This document shows positions 1 to 11,686 of a stretch of 64,000 bases of DNA, in pieces (within the stretch, counting starts at the first letter, position 1; each line of letters starts with the position of its first letter). The position numbers were made by a program, and so were the translations under genes. Under the pieces are notes generated by a model. That model saw only the letters and a list, made by a program, of their open reading frames with translations, searched no databases and was not told where the DNA came from. This stretch comes from Rotaria sordida. Lineage: Eukaryota > Rotifera > Eurotatoria > Philodinida > Philodinidae. The DNA is taken from assembly GCA_905250125.1 (NCBI GenBank), contig CAJNOL010000763.1:41180-105179 (forward strand). Direction: 5' to 3'.

Positions 1-1478
1 GTTTTTTTTTCCTGGTTTCTATCTTGTCATCTTTTTGTTCTTGTACTCAATCCATTATTCTTCTTTTTTTTTTGTTTTTCTTTTTTTTGTTCGTAGACTA
101 TTCGAGTTATTATGATCTTATTTGATGTATCTATGATATTCGATGCGTCGAAGAAAGAAAAAAAAAGAGTAGTGAGAATAAGATTATAGATAGACAGATA
201 AGTGTAAGGACTTCTTTCTTTTTTTTCTTGTTTAGTTTAAGTTAATAAATAAAGAGAGAAAAAAAAATAGCGTTAGAATATAAGATTATTTAATAAATAT
301 ATACAAAAAAAAAAAAAAAAATAGCAATGATATTTGTCAATTCAACATATTTTTCTTGTCATTGAAATAAGCATACAAATATAAATGATTAAATAGGTAT
401 TAATCTCCTTGATTTTGTTATTAAAAACAAATTTGTAATAGGAAAAGCAAAAACAGAGGGAAAGGGAGATAAAGGACCTTGAGATTATTGTTATTATATG
501 TATCATTTATTATCTTTTATGAAGACGTGATGATAAGAATGGCGAAATAGATTTAATTATGGCCCTATTGAATTAAATATCTTTATCAAGAAATATTATA
601 AATTGCTTTAATTTACTATTAGATTTAATCTTTTTTCAATAGTAATAAACATGTAATATTACAAATAAAGGTTGAAATATTCTTTCCAACTTCAAATATA
701 CGTGAATGAAAATATTTTTCTGTTTACAATATACATATCTGTATGCCTATAGTTGTCAAAAAAAAAACATGCCTCGTTAACTATGATAATTATCACAATA
801 TCAGATATAGGAAGAGCATTTATAATTACCTTGATAGAAATGAAATCGCGTACCAGACATTGCCTTGTTTTGCATTCATTTACAACACAAAGCAAGGTGA
901 AACTAAGGACATATTTCTTTTTCGTATGGGAAATAAAATCAAATTGGACATGATAACATTAATCGGATTTAAAATCTGTTCAATTAGTCTCTTTTAATTA
1001 TAATAAATCTTGCAAAAAAAAAAAATTAGATTTTTTAATAATTTATGTGTTTAGAATAACTGAATAGTGCATAATATTTGTTATCATGTTGCATTGATCC
1101 AATTTTTACTCTTATTAAAGTACATCGATTTCATGTCAACTCAATTTACTCTTCATTTAACCTATGTTTAAAGGATACTTATCATGTTGATCGAGTTTAT
1201 GTTGTACTTCGTTTTTTTTTTGCCTAATACAAGACAAAGACAAAGACAACCATATCATATAACATTGTTTGAAATATTGATGTCAAAAGAATTTAAATGT
1301 TTATTAACGACACACAGGATTTACTAACAATGCTGAATACGGAATTAAGATTCTTCTCATCAAAATATTTACTTTTTAAATCATCATAGCTTTTCTAACT
1401 CTATAAAAACACCTATCAATTCCGTTGTTTTCTTCATAAGACGCAATTCAACTTAAACGATCAACGGACAGATTTATT
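1..1478. other. Non-coding AT-rich stretch upstream of the EGF gene
   Basis: I see no credible gene here. It is AT-rich with many homopolymer A/T runs and only short unsupported reading frames. The last ~80 bases act as promoter and 5' leader of the EGF-repeat gene. Confidence 0.6.
1402..1408 (+). promoter_or_regulatory. Putative TATA box of the EGF-repeat gene
   Basis: TATAAAA lies 71 bases before the ATG at 1479. That spacing would put a transcription start near 1430 and leave a leader of about 45-50 nt. This rests on sequence and spacing only; in DNA this AT-rich such matches also occur by chance. Confidence 0.4.
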
Positions 1479-2215
1479 ATGATGTGCATGTTCAACGGTA
1501 TGATTGTTATTGCAATTGCATTATTTATCCAATTACATAATGTATATGCTCAAAATGCATGTACAGCAGTAGCATTAGCAGCTTGTGGTCAACGTCCATG
1601 TATTCAAACGGGTACTGAGTATTCATGCCTTTGTTCAAACATGCAATTGGCACAAAGTGCAGCACAATGTAACATCATTAATCCTATTGTAACACAACCT
1701 CCAATTGTTTTTCCGAATCAATGTGGAAATGCTGTATGTCCTCCTGGTGCTACATGTATACCAACAAATCAAAATCCACCACTTTATGTTTGCGTTTGTG
1801 CAAATAATGTTATTGCTAATCCTACTTGCCCAACAACTCTACCGAATAATCCATGTCTATTAAATCCATGTATAAATGGCGGTACTTGTGTTGTTAATCA
1901 ACTTACACTTCAAGCTGTTTGTGTCTGTCCACAAAATACTTATGGTCGAAATTGTGCGACTTATTATCCTTCAGTGGGTCATCATAATAATTGGTAAGAT
2001 ATATGAAATTTATTTTAAGAAAGAGAGAAAACAAAAAAAAAGAAATATTTTATAAATATATTTATAGGTGTTATAATGGCGGTCGACATATTAATGCATA
2101 TGGTCAACCATATTGTACGTGTCCATATCATTATCGTGGTCGTCGTTGTGAACTACAATATAGTCCTTATAACTATGTCTACTTATATCAGTATCCTCAA
2201 CAATATGGTAAATAA
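1479..2215 (+). CDS. Secreted EGF-repeat protein
   Basis: Two exons, 1479-1993 and 2068-2215, join in frame to give about 220 residues. Residues 1-24 form a hydrophobic signal peptide that probably ends at NVYA. The rest is cysteine-rich: a degenerate first EGF-like unit, a second with CPPGATC, a third with the classic NPCINGGTC ... CVCPQNTYGRNC pattern, and a fourth carried across the intron (WCYNGG ... CTCPYHYRGRRC). A short Tyr/Gln-rich tail follows. No transmembrane helix follows the repeats, so it should be extracellular. The 74-nt intron has a GTAAG donor and TTTATAG acceptor, and the join restores the fourth EGF unit, which supports the model. EGF repeats are adhesive or ligand-binding modules; I cannot assign a specific function. 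Confidence 0.85.
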
Positions 2216-2858
2216 ATTGAAGTTTTCTTGTATGAATAAAATACATTATTTTATTTTATGATTAAATAAAATAAAAAGAAAACAAAACTTCTTCTTCTTG
2301 AACCATATACATATATATATACTATTATAATATATTTTAATTATCTTCATGGAATAACTCATATGAATTGAACAAAAAAAAAAGCTATATTTCTAGATCG
2401 ATTAAATTGAATTTCTATATGTGTTGATTGATTAATCTCTTAAATTTATAATTGAAGTTTTAAAGTGTCATTAGACATGTGAAAAGTATGCACAATTCAA
2501 AATAGCACAAGAAATCAACAAAGTTTTCAAGAAAAGTTAATCGAAACATCGCTCACTAGAGCCTATGAGATTCGTTCTGGACGGACTTTATCATTCACAT
2601 ATCTGAAAATAAATATTAATTACAAATATTCAGAGAATGGTATTTATTAAGAAGGATTTTACATTATTGTAGTCGATCTCAGACAGTGTAGATCTTCCTC
2701 AAATTCAAATCTAGCGCTACAATCAATGTAATATTATAATTTAGTAAAGTGAATAGTTGCGATAAATATGTCAGTTTTTTTTGCTAGATTTACTAATAGA
2801 GAAAGAAGGAAAAGAAAAGGAAGTCTATTTTTATTTTTTGAAATAAATTTTATCAAAT
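2216..2858. other. Intergenic region before ELP6
   Basis: An AATAAA-type signal near 2236 probably ends the EGF transcript. A pyrimidine tract ending in GCTAG at 2782-2786 resembles a splice acceptor and could be a trans-splice or leader-intron site for ELP6. Nothing else was recognised. Confidence 0.4.
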
Positions 2859-4686
2859 ATGTTCGATGAATTAACTGCACTTCTTGATGATACAAATCGT
2901 ACATCATCACATGGATCAATTCTTATAACAAGTTTAGATTTTGATTCAAATTTTTTATTACAACATTTTTTAAGTTATTCATTAAAAAATACTTTAAATT
3001 GTGTTTATATTAGTTTATTAACACCATTTTCTCATCTTAAACATGTTCAAAATAAAATGGGTAATACTTTAAAAACACCAGAAATATCATCATCATCTCT
3101 TATGTTTATTCCGCTTTTTTCATCATTATCTGATCAATTTTTTCATGAAAAATCATCATTGAATATTGATGATCTTTGTAAAATGATTCAACAACAAGTT
3201 ATTGCATCACCCGATATAATTATTATTGAAGATTTACAAATCTTACGTCATTTATTAAAATTTTCTGATATACAAGTATTACTTATGCAAAGAAAATTAC
3301 GACACTTATTTCCTAATGCACAATTTATTACTCAAATATCTATATCAGATGATGAAAATGATGATGAAAATTTTTCTTCATCATCATTCATCAATATGCT
3401 TAAAAGAATACATAATAAACATTTATTTGTTCGAAGTTTAACTACTGGAGCTACAAAAGATATAAGTGGACAAGTAAGATGTCACGTTTTCTTTAGTATA
3501 AAACAAAAAAAAAAAGAGATTCAACAGTAAAGTTTTGTATATCTTAATTAAACGAAAAGAAAAAACAAATCAGTACATATTCTCAACCTTGTTTTATACT
3601 CACAGAACAAAAAAATATGTCTATAGAAGTTGACTAAAATAAAACAAATTAGTCATACAAATTATTGATTTTAGAAATATTTTTATAAACAAATTACTTC
3701 GATATTAACCAGCGTGAGAGCTAAGATGGTGGTGCCTTTCTAAAGATCGAATTGAACCTTCCGAAAGAAAAAATCCCAATAAAACACTAAGCGATGCAAA
3801 TTTTGTCGATGAACTTAATCTGTATTTCGTGTTCAGAAAGATTCAAACACTAGGTTTTTTTTTTCTTTAAGCCGTTTCCGGCAATAGACGATTCTCTTAA
3901 TTAATTTCTTTCTCGAAAAATTAGAACTTTAATTAGGATATTTATATTAAAATATATCTAGTTTTGAGCTGAAAACCTTAAAATACTATGATCAACATTA
4001 TTTCTGGTCTTCTAAAACCCGAAAAATCACTTTACTTTTCTGAAAAACTTTTTTAATTAGAAATTATTAAAACATATTGTTAACAATAGAAGACCGATCT
4101 TAAGAAGACAGCCCCTCGTTCCCTTTCCGAATATGTTAAAATCAAAATTTTTTCGATTTTTGATATACCTTCGAACTGTTCGTTGTCAAACGCCATATAA
4201 ATGAGGATTCTTCGTTGTTAATTAATACTTTTATTAAATCCAATTCTCGAAAAACTCGCGCTGCATTTATTCTTGATGTGCAAAATAATTATTTGATCTC
4301 AGTTGTTATTAAAAAAAATTGCAGCTCAAAAAAAAAATGAAGTATAGAGCTTTCCGACTTCCTTATCTCCCTGAAGAAAGTATCTGGGAATTTTTGAGTC
4401 TATGATAACTTCTGTTTTACTTAGAGAAACTTAAGTTAGAAGCGAATAAACTATTACTGATGAAGACAAGATTAAAATAACAATATTTTCTTCTATTTGA
4501 AAATAATTCGAAGGTCTCCATTAGATTTTACTATCTTTCAATGGATAATTTATTAATTAATCTTTTTATTTTTAGTTAACATATACTGGTCCATCTCAAT
4601 CAAATCTATGGACAAATATAATTATTCGTAAATGTTTATTTCGTCTAACAGATCGAACATTAAATTTAATAACTAGTGCTGTTTAG
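2859..4686 (+). CDS. ELP6: Elongator complex protein 6 homologue
   Basis: Two exons, 2859-3473 and 4576-4686, separated by a 1.1-kb intron, encode about 241 residues. The N-terminus (MFDELTALLD), the segment around FSHLKHVQNKMG, the acidic loop and the late FVRSLTTGATKDISGQ stretch follow animal ELP6. The family has a RecA-like fold without functional Walker motifs, and none is visible here. ELP4-5-6 form the accessory hexamer of Elongator, which supports modification of tRNA wobble uridine 34. The second exon adds a beta-rich tail (TYTGPSQSNLW) matching the family's C-terminus; the splice falls between codons. The next gene, DTWD2, starts only 84 nt downstream and also modifies tRNA uridines. 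Confidence 0.85.
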
Positions 4687-4770
4687 AAAAAAGAAAACAT
4701 CTTGGTTGTTTTTTTTTTGTGTTCGTTTTCTTTTTCTTTTTTTTTATTTCATATGTTTTGTTTATTTTAG
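4687..4770 (+). promoter_or_regulatory. ELP6-DTWD2 intercistronic spacer with acceptor abutting the ATG
   Basis: The 84-nt gap is a T-rich tract ending in TTTATTTTAG directly before the DTWD2 ATG at 4771. A polypyrimidine-AG that touches a start codon, with no upstream exon in so short a gap, is what a spliced-leader acceptor looks like. Bdelloid rotifers are known to trans-splice. Its use here is inference. Confidence 0.55.
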
Positions 4771-5517
4771 ATGAGTGATAATGAAACATATTTATTTGAA
4801 TTAGATGATGATTTATCAGAAAAAGATTGGAATGGTCCCAAACGATCAATATGTTCTCGTTGTGAACGACCGGAATTAGTTTGTCTTTGTTCACATTTAC
4901 CTTCAACACCTATTCATCTTAATCATACATCCGTTGTTATATTTCAACATCCAAATGAAATTAAACGACCATTAGGTACTGTACAATTACTATCCAAATG
5001 TCTTGATTCATCATCATTAACTGTTATACGTGCAAGGCAATTTCCACGAAAATATTATCCTGATATATATTCAAATCCAAATACATATTTACTTTTTCCT
5101 AATGCAAATGCTGTTCTATTAGATGATATTATTAATGAGAGTAGTCATTATACAATTATTGCACTTGATGGTACATGGAATGAAGCTATGGGTATTTATC
5201 ATCGTCATAGTGAATTACAAGAATTAAAAACATGTTATGTTAAAATTGATCAAAAATCTGAATTTGCTATTCGTACTCAACCAACAAAAGAAACAACATC
5301 AACATTAGAAACAGTAGCATATGCATTAAGATGTACAGAAAAAGATAAACCAACATTATTTGATGATATTGTTCGACCATTAAAACGTATGGTAGAATTA
5401 CAATTAAATTTAGGTGCTGTTGTACATGAAGCAAAATTAAGTTTAATTGAAAGTGGTCAAACACGAAGACAATATAGTAAAAAACATGAAAGATGGCTTA
5501 TGACACTTCAACATTAA
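4771..5517 (+). CDS. DTWD2: tRNA-uridine aminocarboxypropyltransferase, DTW-domain protein
   Basis: A single exon of 248 residues. An N-terminal zinc-binding cluster (CSRCERPELVCLC, about residues 28-40) precedes the DTW/TAPT fold. The signature DGTWNEA lies near residue 133 and the conserved RTQPTKETTSTLE near 170, both hallmarks of the family that transfers the aminocarboxypropyl group of SAM to uridines in the tRNA D-loop (acp3U20/20a). Length and architecture fit DTWD2 better than DTWD1, but the choice is by eye. The start is set by the acceptor-like site directly before it and by the lack of a plausible upstream exon. It is intronless, unlike most neighbours. Confidence 0.88.
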   Translation: MSDNETYLFELDDDLSEKDWNGPKRSICSRCERPELVCLCSHLPSTPIHLNHTSVVIFQHPNEIKRPLGTVQLLSKCLDSSSLTVIRARQFPRKYYPDIYSNPNTYLLFPNANAVLLDDIINESSHYTIIALDGTWNEAMGIYHRHSELQELKTCYVKIDQKSEFAIRTQPTKETTSTLETVAYALRCTEKDKPTLFDDIVRPLKRMVELQLNLGAVVHEAKLSLIESGQTRRQYSKKHERWLMTLQH

Positions 5518-6625
5518 ACAAATAAAAATAAAGAATTTTTAGTTTTGTTTTCAGATAAAAGCTTGAACGTCATTTGTTTTTTTTTTTTTTAAAAACGATT
5601 TAAAAATGTGTTTTTTTTATATTACTCATAAGAAATACGGTACAATGAAAAAGTCTGGTGTTTAGTAAAATTTTTGTGAAGACTATCGCAAATTTTAATA
5701 AAATTATACGCATGATTTAATGCGAAATAACGAATAAAGTCTAGAATAATTGCTTGTATACTATAAAAAACATTACAAATGTGTTAATTTTAAAACTCTA
5801 ATTCCCAAAAAAAAAAATTACACTGTGACAAAATTTTAACTACAAAAAGTCGCAAAAGTAAACGTAAATATTTCTAATACAATCCAAGGATGTGGAAGCA
5901 GATGTCAATGAGGCTATTGATTCCATCCACGCCTACACCTAGTTTGGGCCTCGGAGTGATCAAAGAAAATGAACTAATTTTGAGACTGGATATAAATTAC
6001 AACATAATCAAGTAACCATAGAAAAATATCGTCGACGTTTTATCTCATTTCTAAAACAAATTAATGATGATAGCTTCATTTAGTTTTTCCTTAAGAATAA
6101 TATGATAACATGAATGCAAAAAAAAATACTGTTTGTATCCTATATTAGAATTGATTGATTTTCATTTGAAAAAGACAACTCTTGACAACAATAAAAACCA
6201 TCTACGCATACTTTTATTGGCTTTGTATGGTACTGAACTGTCAATTGAGCAGAAAGTATCAATTGAAATAAGAATTTGCCATATATTTTCAAATAACAAG
6301 AAGCATTATTCTGTTTCTATACACAAATCCGTTTACGGCAACATAAGAAGACAGAGAGAAAAAACTGCCAGATGTCATAAAAAGAAAGCGAAGCGTGACA
6401 TAGTGTATGATATTATGTTGTAACGAAATCTTTTTTCATTTATTTCTTTTCTTGTTGCACTAGAGACAATAACTGAAGAAAGAAGTGAAGCACTTAAATG
6501 AAACGAAAATAAGAACTCGAACGACAACAACAATCAAAAGTAAATCGAAACATTTGGAAAATACCTCAACATACTATATTAATTCAAGACAGGTTTTTTT
6601 TCGTTGATAAAACATCACATACATC
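5518..6625. other. Intergenic region after DTWD2
   Basis: I recognise no gene. A reading frame at 6133-6423 lacks an ATG start and family resemblance and was not accepted. The stretch may include sequence that arrived with, or flanked, the relic starting at 6626. Confidence 0.5.
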
Positions 6626-7275
6626 ATGGACAACCAGAAAGAGCCGACGACAACAACTACTGCTACGTCATCCGTACATACCAACTAAGGCAACGAGGGC
6701 TTGCCTATGCTCGTATGGTGTAAAACTTTTTGTTCGCCTGTTTCAACAGTAGCATCGATCTAGATAACAACAAAGATTGTAAGCACACCATTTCAAAATT
6801 AAAAGAAGTGATGAATAAGATCAATACATTCACGGATGTCAAGCAATGTATCAATTTTATCAGCGATCTCAAACAAGATAAAATGTTTATGATTGCATCT
6901 GATGCATTGGAACGAATCACAGTTCCCATTGTACATGACATGCCTCAGGTCAGTACAATTTATATTTTTTGTGGGAATCGAGCTCATCATAAACAATGTG
7001 CCAAACAGTAGCCAAAAATAAACGGAGTCTTTACAGATATTGTTCCTATCTGTAAAGTCCTTCGACAAGCGGCACAATAATGTGACAATAACTTAGTCTC
7101 GATCAAGTTTATCATCACTTGTAGTGGAGCTACCAAGCAAAACCTCGATCAATTAGATTCATCATTTATGTACGCACAGATTATGAAAAAAATTCTATTA
7201 AAGCCTCCTTTAAAGAAGTCACTTGTTGTCGGAATTATCGAAATTGAGAAAAATGCACAGGAAGATAGCCCATGA
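6626..7275 (+). pseudogene. Broken relic of a bdelloid multigene family (region typical of ADP-ribosyltransferase/TPR proteins)
   Basis: A stretch beginning MDNQKEPTTTT and continuing through blocks such as DVKQCINFISDLK, KMFMIASDALERITVPIVHD, STIYIFCGNRAHHKQCAKQ, NGVFTDIVPICKVLRQ and NLDQLDSSFMYAQIMKKILL resembles a domain I know from a large bdelloid family. In that family it precedes a mono-ADP-ribosyltransferase or kinesin-light-chain-like TPR region. Here the copy is interrupted by several breaks and lacks any downstream catalytic or TPR part, so it looks dead. Similarity remains easy to read, suggesting a fairly recent loss. The family assignment is from memory; a protein search would settle it. 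Confidence 0.55.
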
Positions 7276-7979
7276 TCGGCTCTTTCATAAACGATAAAAA
7301 GTTTTACTCGGCACCCCCTTTTTTCCAAAAATTTTCGAAGATTTCTGTAACCCTCTATTCGAAAAATAAGCTCTTTTTTGGAAAAAACTAAAAATCTTTT
7401 TCGTTTTTTCTCGAACGTGGGTTCAACAATGCAGCACCAGCAGAACTCTATCATAGTAAGAGATAAAGTCAAATATTTTTTTTTTTGTTTGAAAGCTTGT
7501 GTCTAGGACTAGCCTCCTCGTAGCTTTTTTTTTCAAATAAGCCTTTTTATTATCATATAAGAAAATACCTCTGTAGAAACAGCGCCATTTTCTTAGGGAT
7601 TTTTTGAGTTATTGAACTTGTCAGTGCTTTTCTTCGCTTAAAAAGTGAGAATTAAAAAAAAAAGAGTCACGAGAGAGGCTGCCAAGGGGAAAAAGAAGAT
7701 TTTGACATCTAGAATCTCTCGGAATCTTTGTGAATCTTTTAGAATCTTGAAATCTGCTTTTTCCCTCTTGGTGTGGCTGGTGTGAATGTGTTTTGAGAGG
7801 ACGGGAGATCCACGTTCACACCCACGCTCACCCACATCCATATTCACCCACGCCCACTCACATCCATATTCACCCACGCCCACACCCTCGATGATGATTA
7901 AGTATAATTAAAGGAAGCTGTATTCGAATCAACTATATATAACTAATATGAGTAAAAAGTAACGTTAAGGAAGAAAAAT
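7276..7979. other. Gene-free region between the relic and the minus-strand glycosidase
   Basis: No gene recognised. It holds the CA-rich repeat at 7815-7890 and, before 7980, the likely 3' UTR of the minus-strand gene. Confidence 0.5.
7815..7890. repeat. Telomere-like C-rich tract (CCCACN units)
   Basis: The + strand carries CACCCA/CCCACG/CCCACA words, including two near-perfect copies of a ~26-bp unit containing CATCCATATTCACCCACGCC. The complementary strand reads GTGGGCGTGGGTG, close to the TGTGGG telomere repeat reported for Adineta vaga. It is degenerate, so it is at best an interstitial or decayed tract; an ordinary minisatellite is the alternative. Confidence 0.5.
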
Positions 7980-10900
7980 TTATGCTTCAACCAAGATGCG
8001 TTCTATATTCTCCAGAAATAGTCCTTGAAATAGTCCTGGATCCAATGTTGGCATTTCTAATGATAAAGTATATTCGATATTCGGTTTTTGCACAATGTTT
8101 GTTAGATCAAGATAAAAACCCATAAATCGATCTCTATTATGAGTATCACGAGTATTATATCCTTTATGTACTATTACAGTGACATTGTTGATTTGAGCTG
8201 TGACATTCCATCGGTCATCTGGATTGACAATACATATGAAGAGTAATAAACGATGTGGTCCTAACCATGCTACTTCATTCAATTCATCATCGGTCCAAAC
8301 AATCGGATACTCTTGTTGACGTTCAATAAATTGTTGTAATAATAAATCACTGACAATGATTGAATTATTCATGATTTGTGCTGAACGAGGTAAGTATTGA
8401 CCAGGAAATGATAGAACATCGATCAAGATGATAAACTCTTTTACTTGTTGGAAACGTTTCTCGTTTCCATTCAATATAACACTTTCAATCACTTGTTCTT
8501 CTGGCATAATGACAAAAATGGGATAGATTGTTTGCGTACCGGCTTCACCATAGACTCCATTGATCATCAAAATGTTTTTGTTCGCGATAAATGCTGTTCC
8601 ACTAACTCCAACCAGAATTGGTTTGGAGACAGTTGAGATAAAACTCAATTCAAGTACGGTAGCACTTTGACCATCCAATAGAAAATCAAGTGTTTGATTA
8701 TATTCAATCAGTTGTAGATATTTTTGTTCCGGATATATTTCACTTAATAACCAATAGCCTCGTTGAGTTGGTGATTTAATATGCAATTGACCATCGAGTC
8801 GAATCATTCGATGTTCTTGAACATAATTTGGATTGAATAAGAAAAGAAAACCATTGATGCCATTTAATTTCATCAATGACCAATTATGTTCGGTCAAGAA
8901 TGGAATAGAATTTCGTATTTCTTCTATATGTTTATCAGTCCATTGTATCCAATATGTCCAGAATTGTAACGTTCGTTCTGGTAATAGATAGTATTCTTGA
9001 AGATCTCTTGCTGCTATCATGTTATGAATGAGGTTTAATCCAGCTGAAGCTACATTTGCTAGTAATGAATAGGGAAAACCCATTAGATCGAAATCTCTTA
9101 TATCGTGATCTTGCCATGGTAACCTGCCATCCGCTGAAAAACGTTCCGATTGATGCCCGATGAAACCCGGAATATTTTCCATCGATCCAAAATGTTCTAA
9201 CCGTAATTCACGATTGCCTGGAAGCATGAAATTTGTTGCAATTTTATCAGTATGTAAAGAGGGATAAAGAATCGGATATGTTTCTGGATTTTCATCGGCG
9301 AGTAGAGGTGATGTATAACCATTCAAAGTCACCCAAGACCATGGACCATCATATTGAGATCCATAACGATGATCCATGATTAAATGAGGTAAAGCTAAAA
9401 GTAGTTGAGTACGTACCCATTGCCAACCACGCCATTGTGAATATGCTGTATGATTTGTATCGAAGAAATAATTATAATCCCAAGCATAGCCACCGATATC
9501 TGACGAGGGAGAAAGAAAGATAATTCGTATGTAAAAATATTCATAATTGTCAGATTTGTCGGGTATGCAACCAGCACCATTCTAATTTTTTTTTATAAAC
9601 ACTATTCCACCCAAACAAGGATCTTATAGAGAATGAGAAACACCTTTCATCTTCATTTCTAGCTACACTGAAGCTTTCGTGAATCTTCTTCTTTTTAAAT
9701 GAACAATCAAATTCATCTTTTGCCCATGTTTGATTTCAAGAAAAAGTCATAATGCCTTGATCTAATCGATTACAATGGTACTTCAATAATACGAGTTAAA
9801 AGAGCTCTTTCTCGATTTAGCTATTCGCCACACACCTGATGAGTTTGTTACTGTTCTCAATGAGTAATATTGCAGCTTTCTATTTGACCTTTTCTATCTT
9901 CTCGTATGTTTCCTCTGCAACACGAAGACACGATAATAGAAATTAGATTGTAGCAATCTCTGAAATTCAAAATCTATGAAGACGCCGATACAATTATACA
10001 TAAATATCAATCCGAGACCAACACATGAGAATGTAGTGAAGTATTAAAATTTTCACGAGAATCTTATAAAATACGTGAGATACTATGGATGTCTCATTCA
10101 GATCTGATAAGATTCTTGCTCGTTCATCACCATGGAAGGCTTAGTAGTGTATGGCTGCTCAAAACTTCCTACCGGATGCAGATACTTTAAATCATAATAA
10201 AGTCATAAATTTTTTTGACTAACTAGCCGAAAAGAATAGAGAAGGCTTGCCTTTGTTTCTAGAACTATTATCTACATAGGGAAAATTTTGGTGCTTATCA
10301 AAATCAAGTCGAATATGTAGCTATTCTCCTAGAAAATTCAAATAATAATTAGTTTCAGTCAAACTTCAAAATTCTTAGTACATTTATGTTTTGGTTACAT
10401 TATGAATTCCAAATGCTTGGAAGGAAATTCTAGAACTTAAGAACTCAAAAATTCGAATTACCTGTAACCTGCACAAAATCAATTAATAATTGCAAAAAGT
10501 AACGTTGAAATTCTATACTGGCCAAAGATGCACACAGATTTCGACAATGTGGGTTTTCAACTAACCATGCTTGATCTTGTCCTTGCAGTCGGTAACCTAA
10601 GGGTGGATAAACATATGGTACTAATTTGACTTGTTTCATTGCCGCATAATCTAATAGATATTGAATTGTTGATGGTATTGGATCACGATAAGGTTTCCAT
10701 TGTTGTAATCGAATTTTTTCACCTAAACTCATCCACAACACACTCTCCCATCCCCAATCGTCAGTGCCCTGGTCACGTCGTGACACATTGGAGTTCGATG
10801 GTGCAAAAGTAATACTTGTTATACCCAACTGTGCACATCGATTGATCAAACGTTTATACTCTTCAATACCGTGTTCAGTCGATAGATCGATTTGGTAATC

Positions 10901-11686
10901 GTTATTATCCCATCCGACAACATGTTTGAGTGATTGATTATGTGGTGATACAGTGAAAAAGAACGATGTTGCATTGACATAAGCTTGTCTATCAGCATAG
11001 TTGATATGATTTGTATGCCAATAGGGAGATAGCTGATAGAAACCGATGAGAAAACCTTCACTCAAATAGGATGTTTCAATGCCGACATTGTATGAACTTG
11101 TCACTGTTTGATTATTCGATGTAATGGAATAAAGACCAAATGGATGTTGCCATGTAGCAAATATTCCCAAGAATGTTGATTCATTACGTAAAAAGATCGT
11201 ATGTTGTCTACTTCTATCTTGTTGATTAAATATGATTGAGGCCGATGGAATATCCATGTTGGTAATAGTGAAAGTTGTTTCAACAGATGTTATTGTTTTA
11301 TTATCGATATTTTTGAACTCAAGTTGTTTTTGTACAAATTGCCATTCTGAATGAAGTGTATAAATCATCGCCAATTGGTAGTTTGTATTGTTTGAACATG
11401 AATAAATGAATGTGATCGAGTCTAAATCTCGTATATAATACAAAAGTCTTGAACAATCAAGAGGAAGATTATTGATAAATAGTGAACTTGTTTCATTGAC
11501 AATCGTAATCAACTGAGATTGATAAGTGAAAGATGATATTTGACCAGTGGATAAATCAAATTGAACGGATAAATATTGGTTCGATAATGAAAATTGACTT
11601 TGCCGATGAAGATGAATAATCATCGTTGCCGAATAAAAAACAAGCAGAAATACAAAACCAAACTTGACATATGATACTGAGGACAT
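7980..11686 (-). CDS. Large glycosidase-like protein with N-terminal signal-anchor (alpha-galactosidase-like TIM barrel suspected)
   Basis: Exons 11686-10462 and 9499-7980 (minus) join in frame to about 914 residues across a 962-nt intron. I start at the Met at 11686 (MSSVSYVKFG); a Met 69 nt upstream is in frame but adds a charged, less signal-like leader. A hydrophobic helix (FGFVFLLVFYSATMII) suggests a type II anchor or signal peptide, and there are many NxS/T sequons. A beta-rich N-terminal half leads to a barrel-like segment (ITSITFAPSNS, VKLVPYVYPPLGY, DIGGYAWDYNYFFD, WQWVRTQLL) and then a C-terminal beta region. The order (beta-sandwich, barrel with aromatic/acidic motifs, beta domain) recalls melibiase-type enzymes. 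I cannot name the family or the catalytic pair with certainty. The sparse introns and flanking telomere-like repeats make a foreign or subtelomeric origin worth testing. Confidence 0.6.

Noticed and set aside
6133-6423. 96-residue frame after DTWD2
   Set aside because: No ATG at its start and no recognisable similarity; may be decayed repeat sequence.
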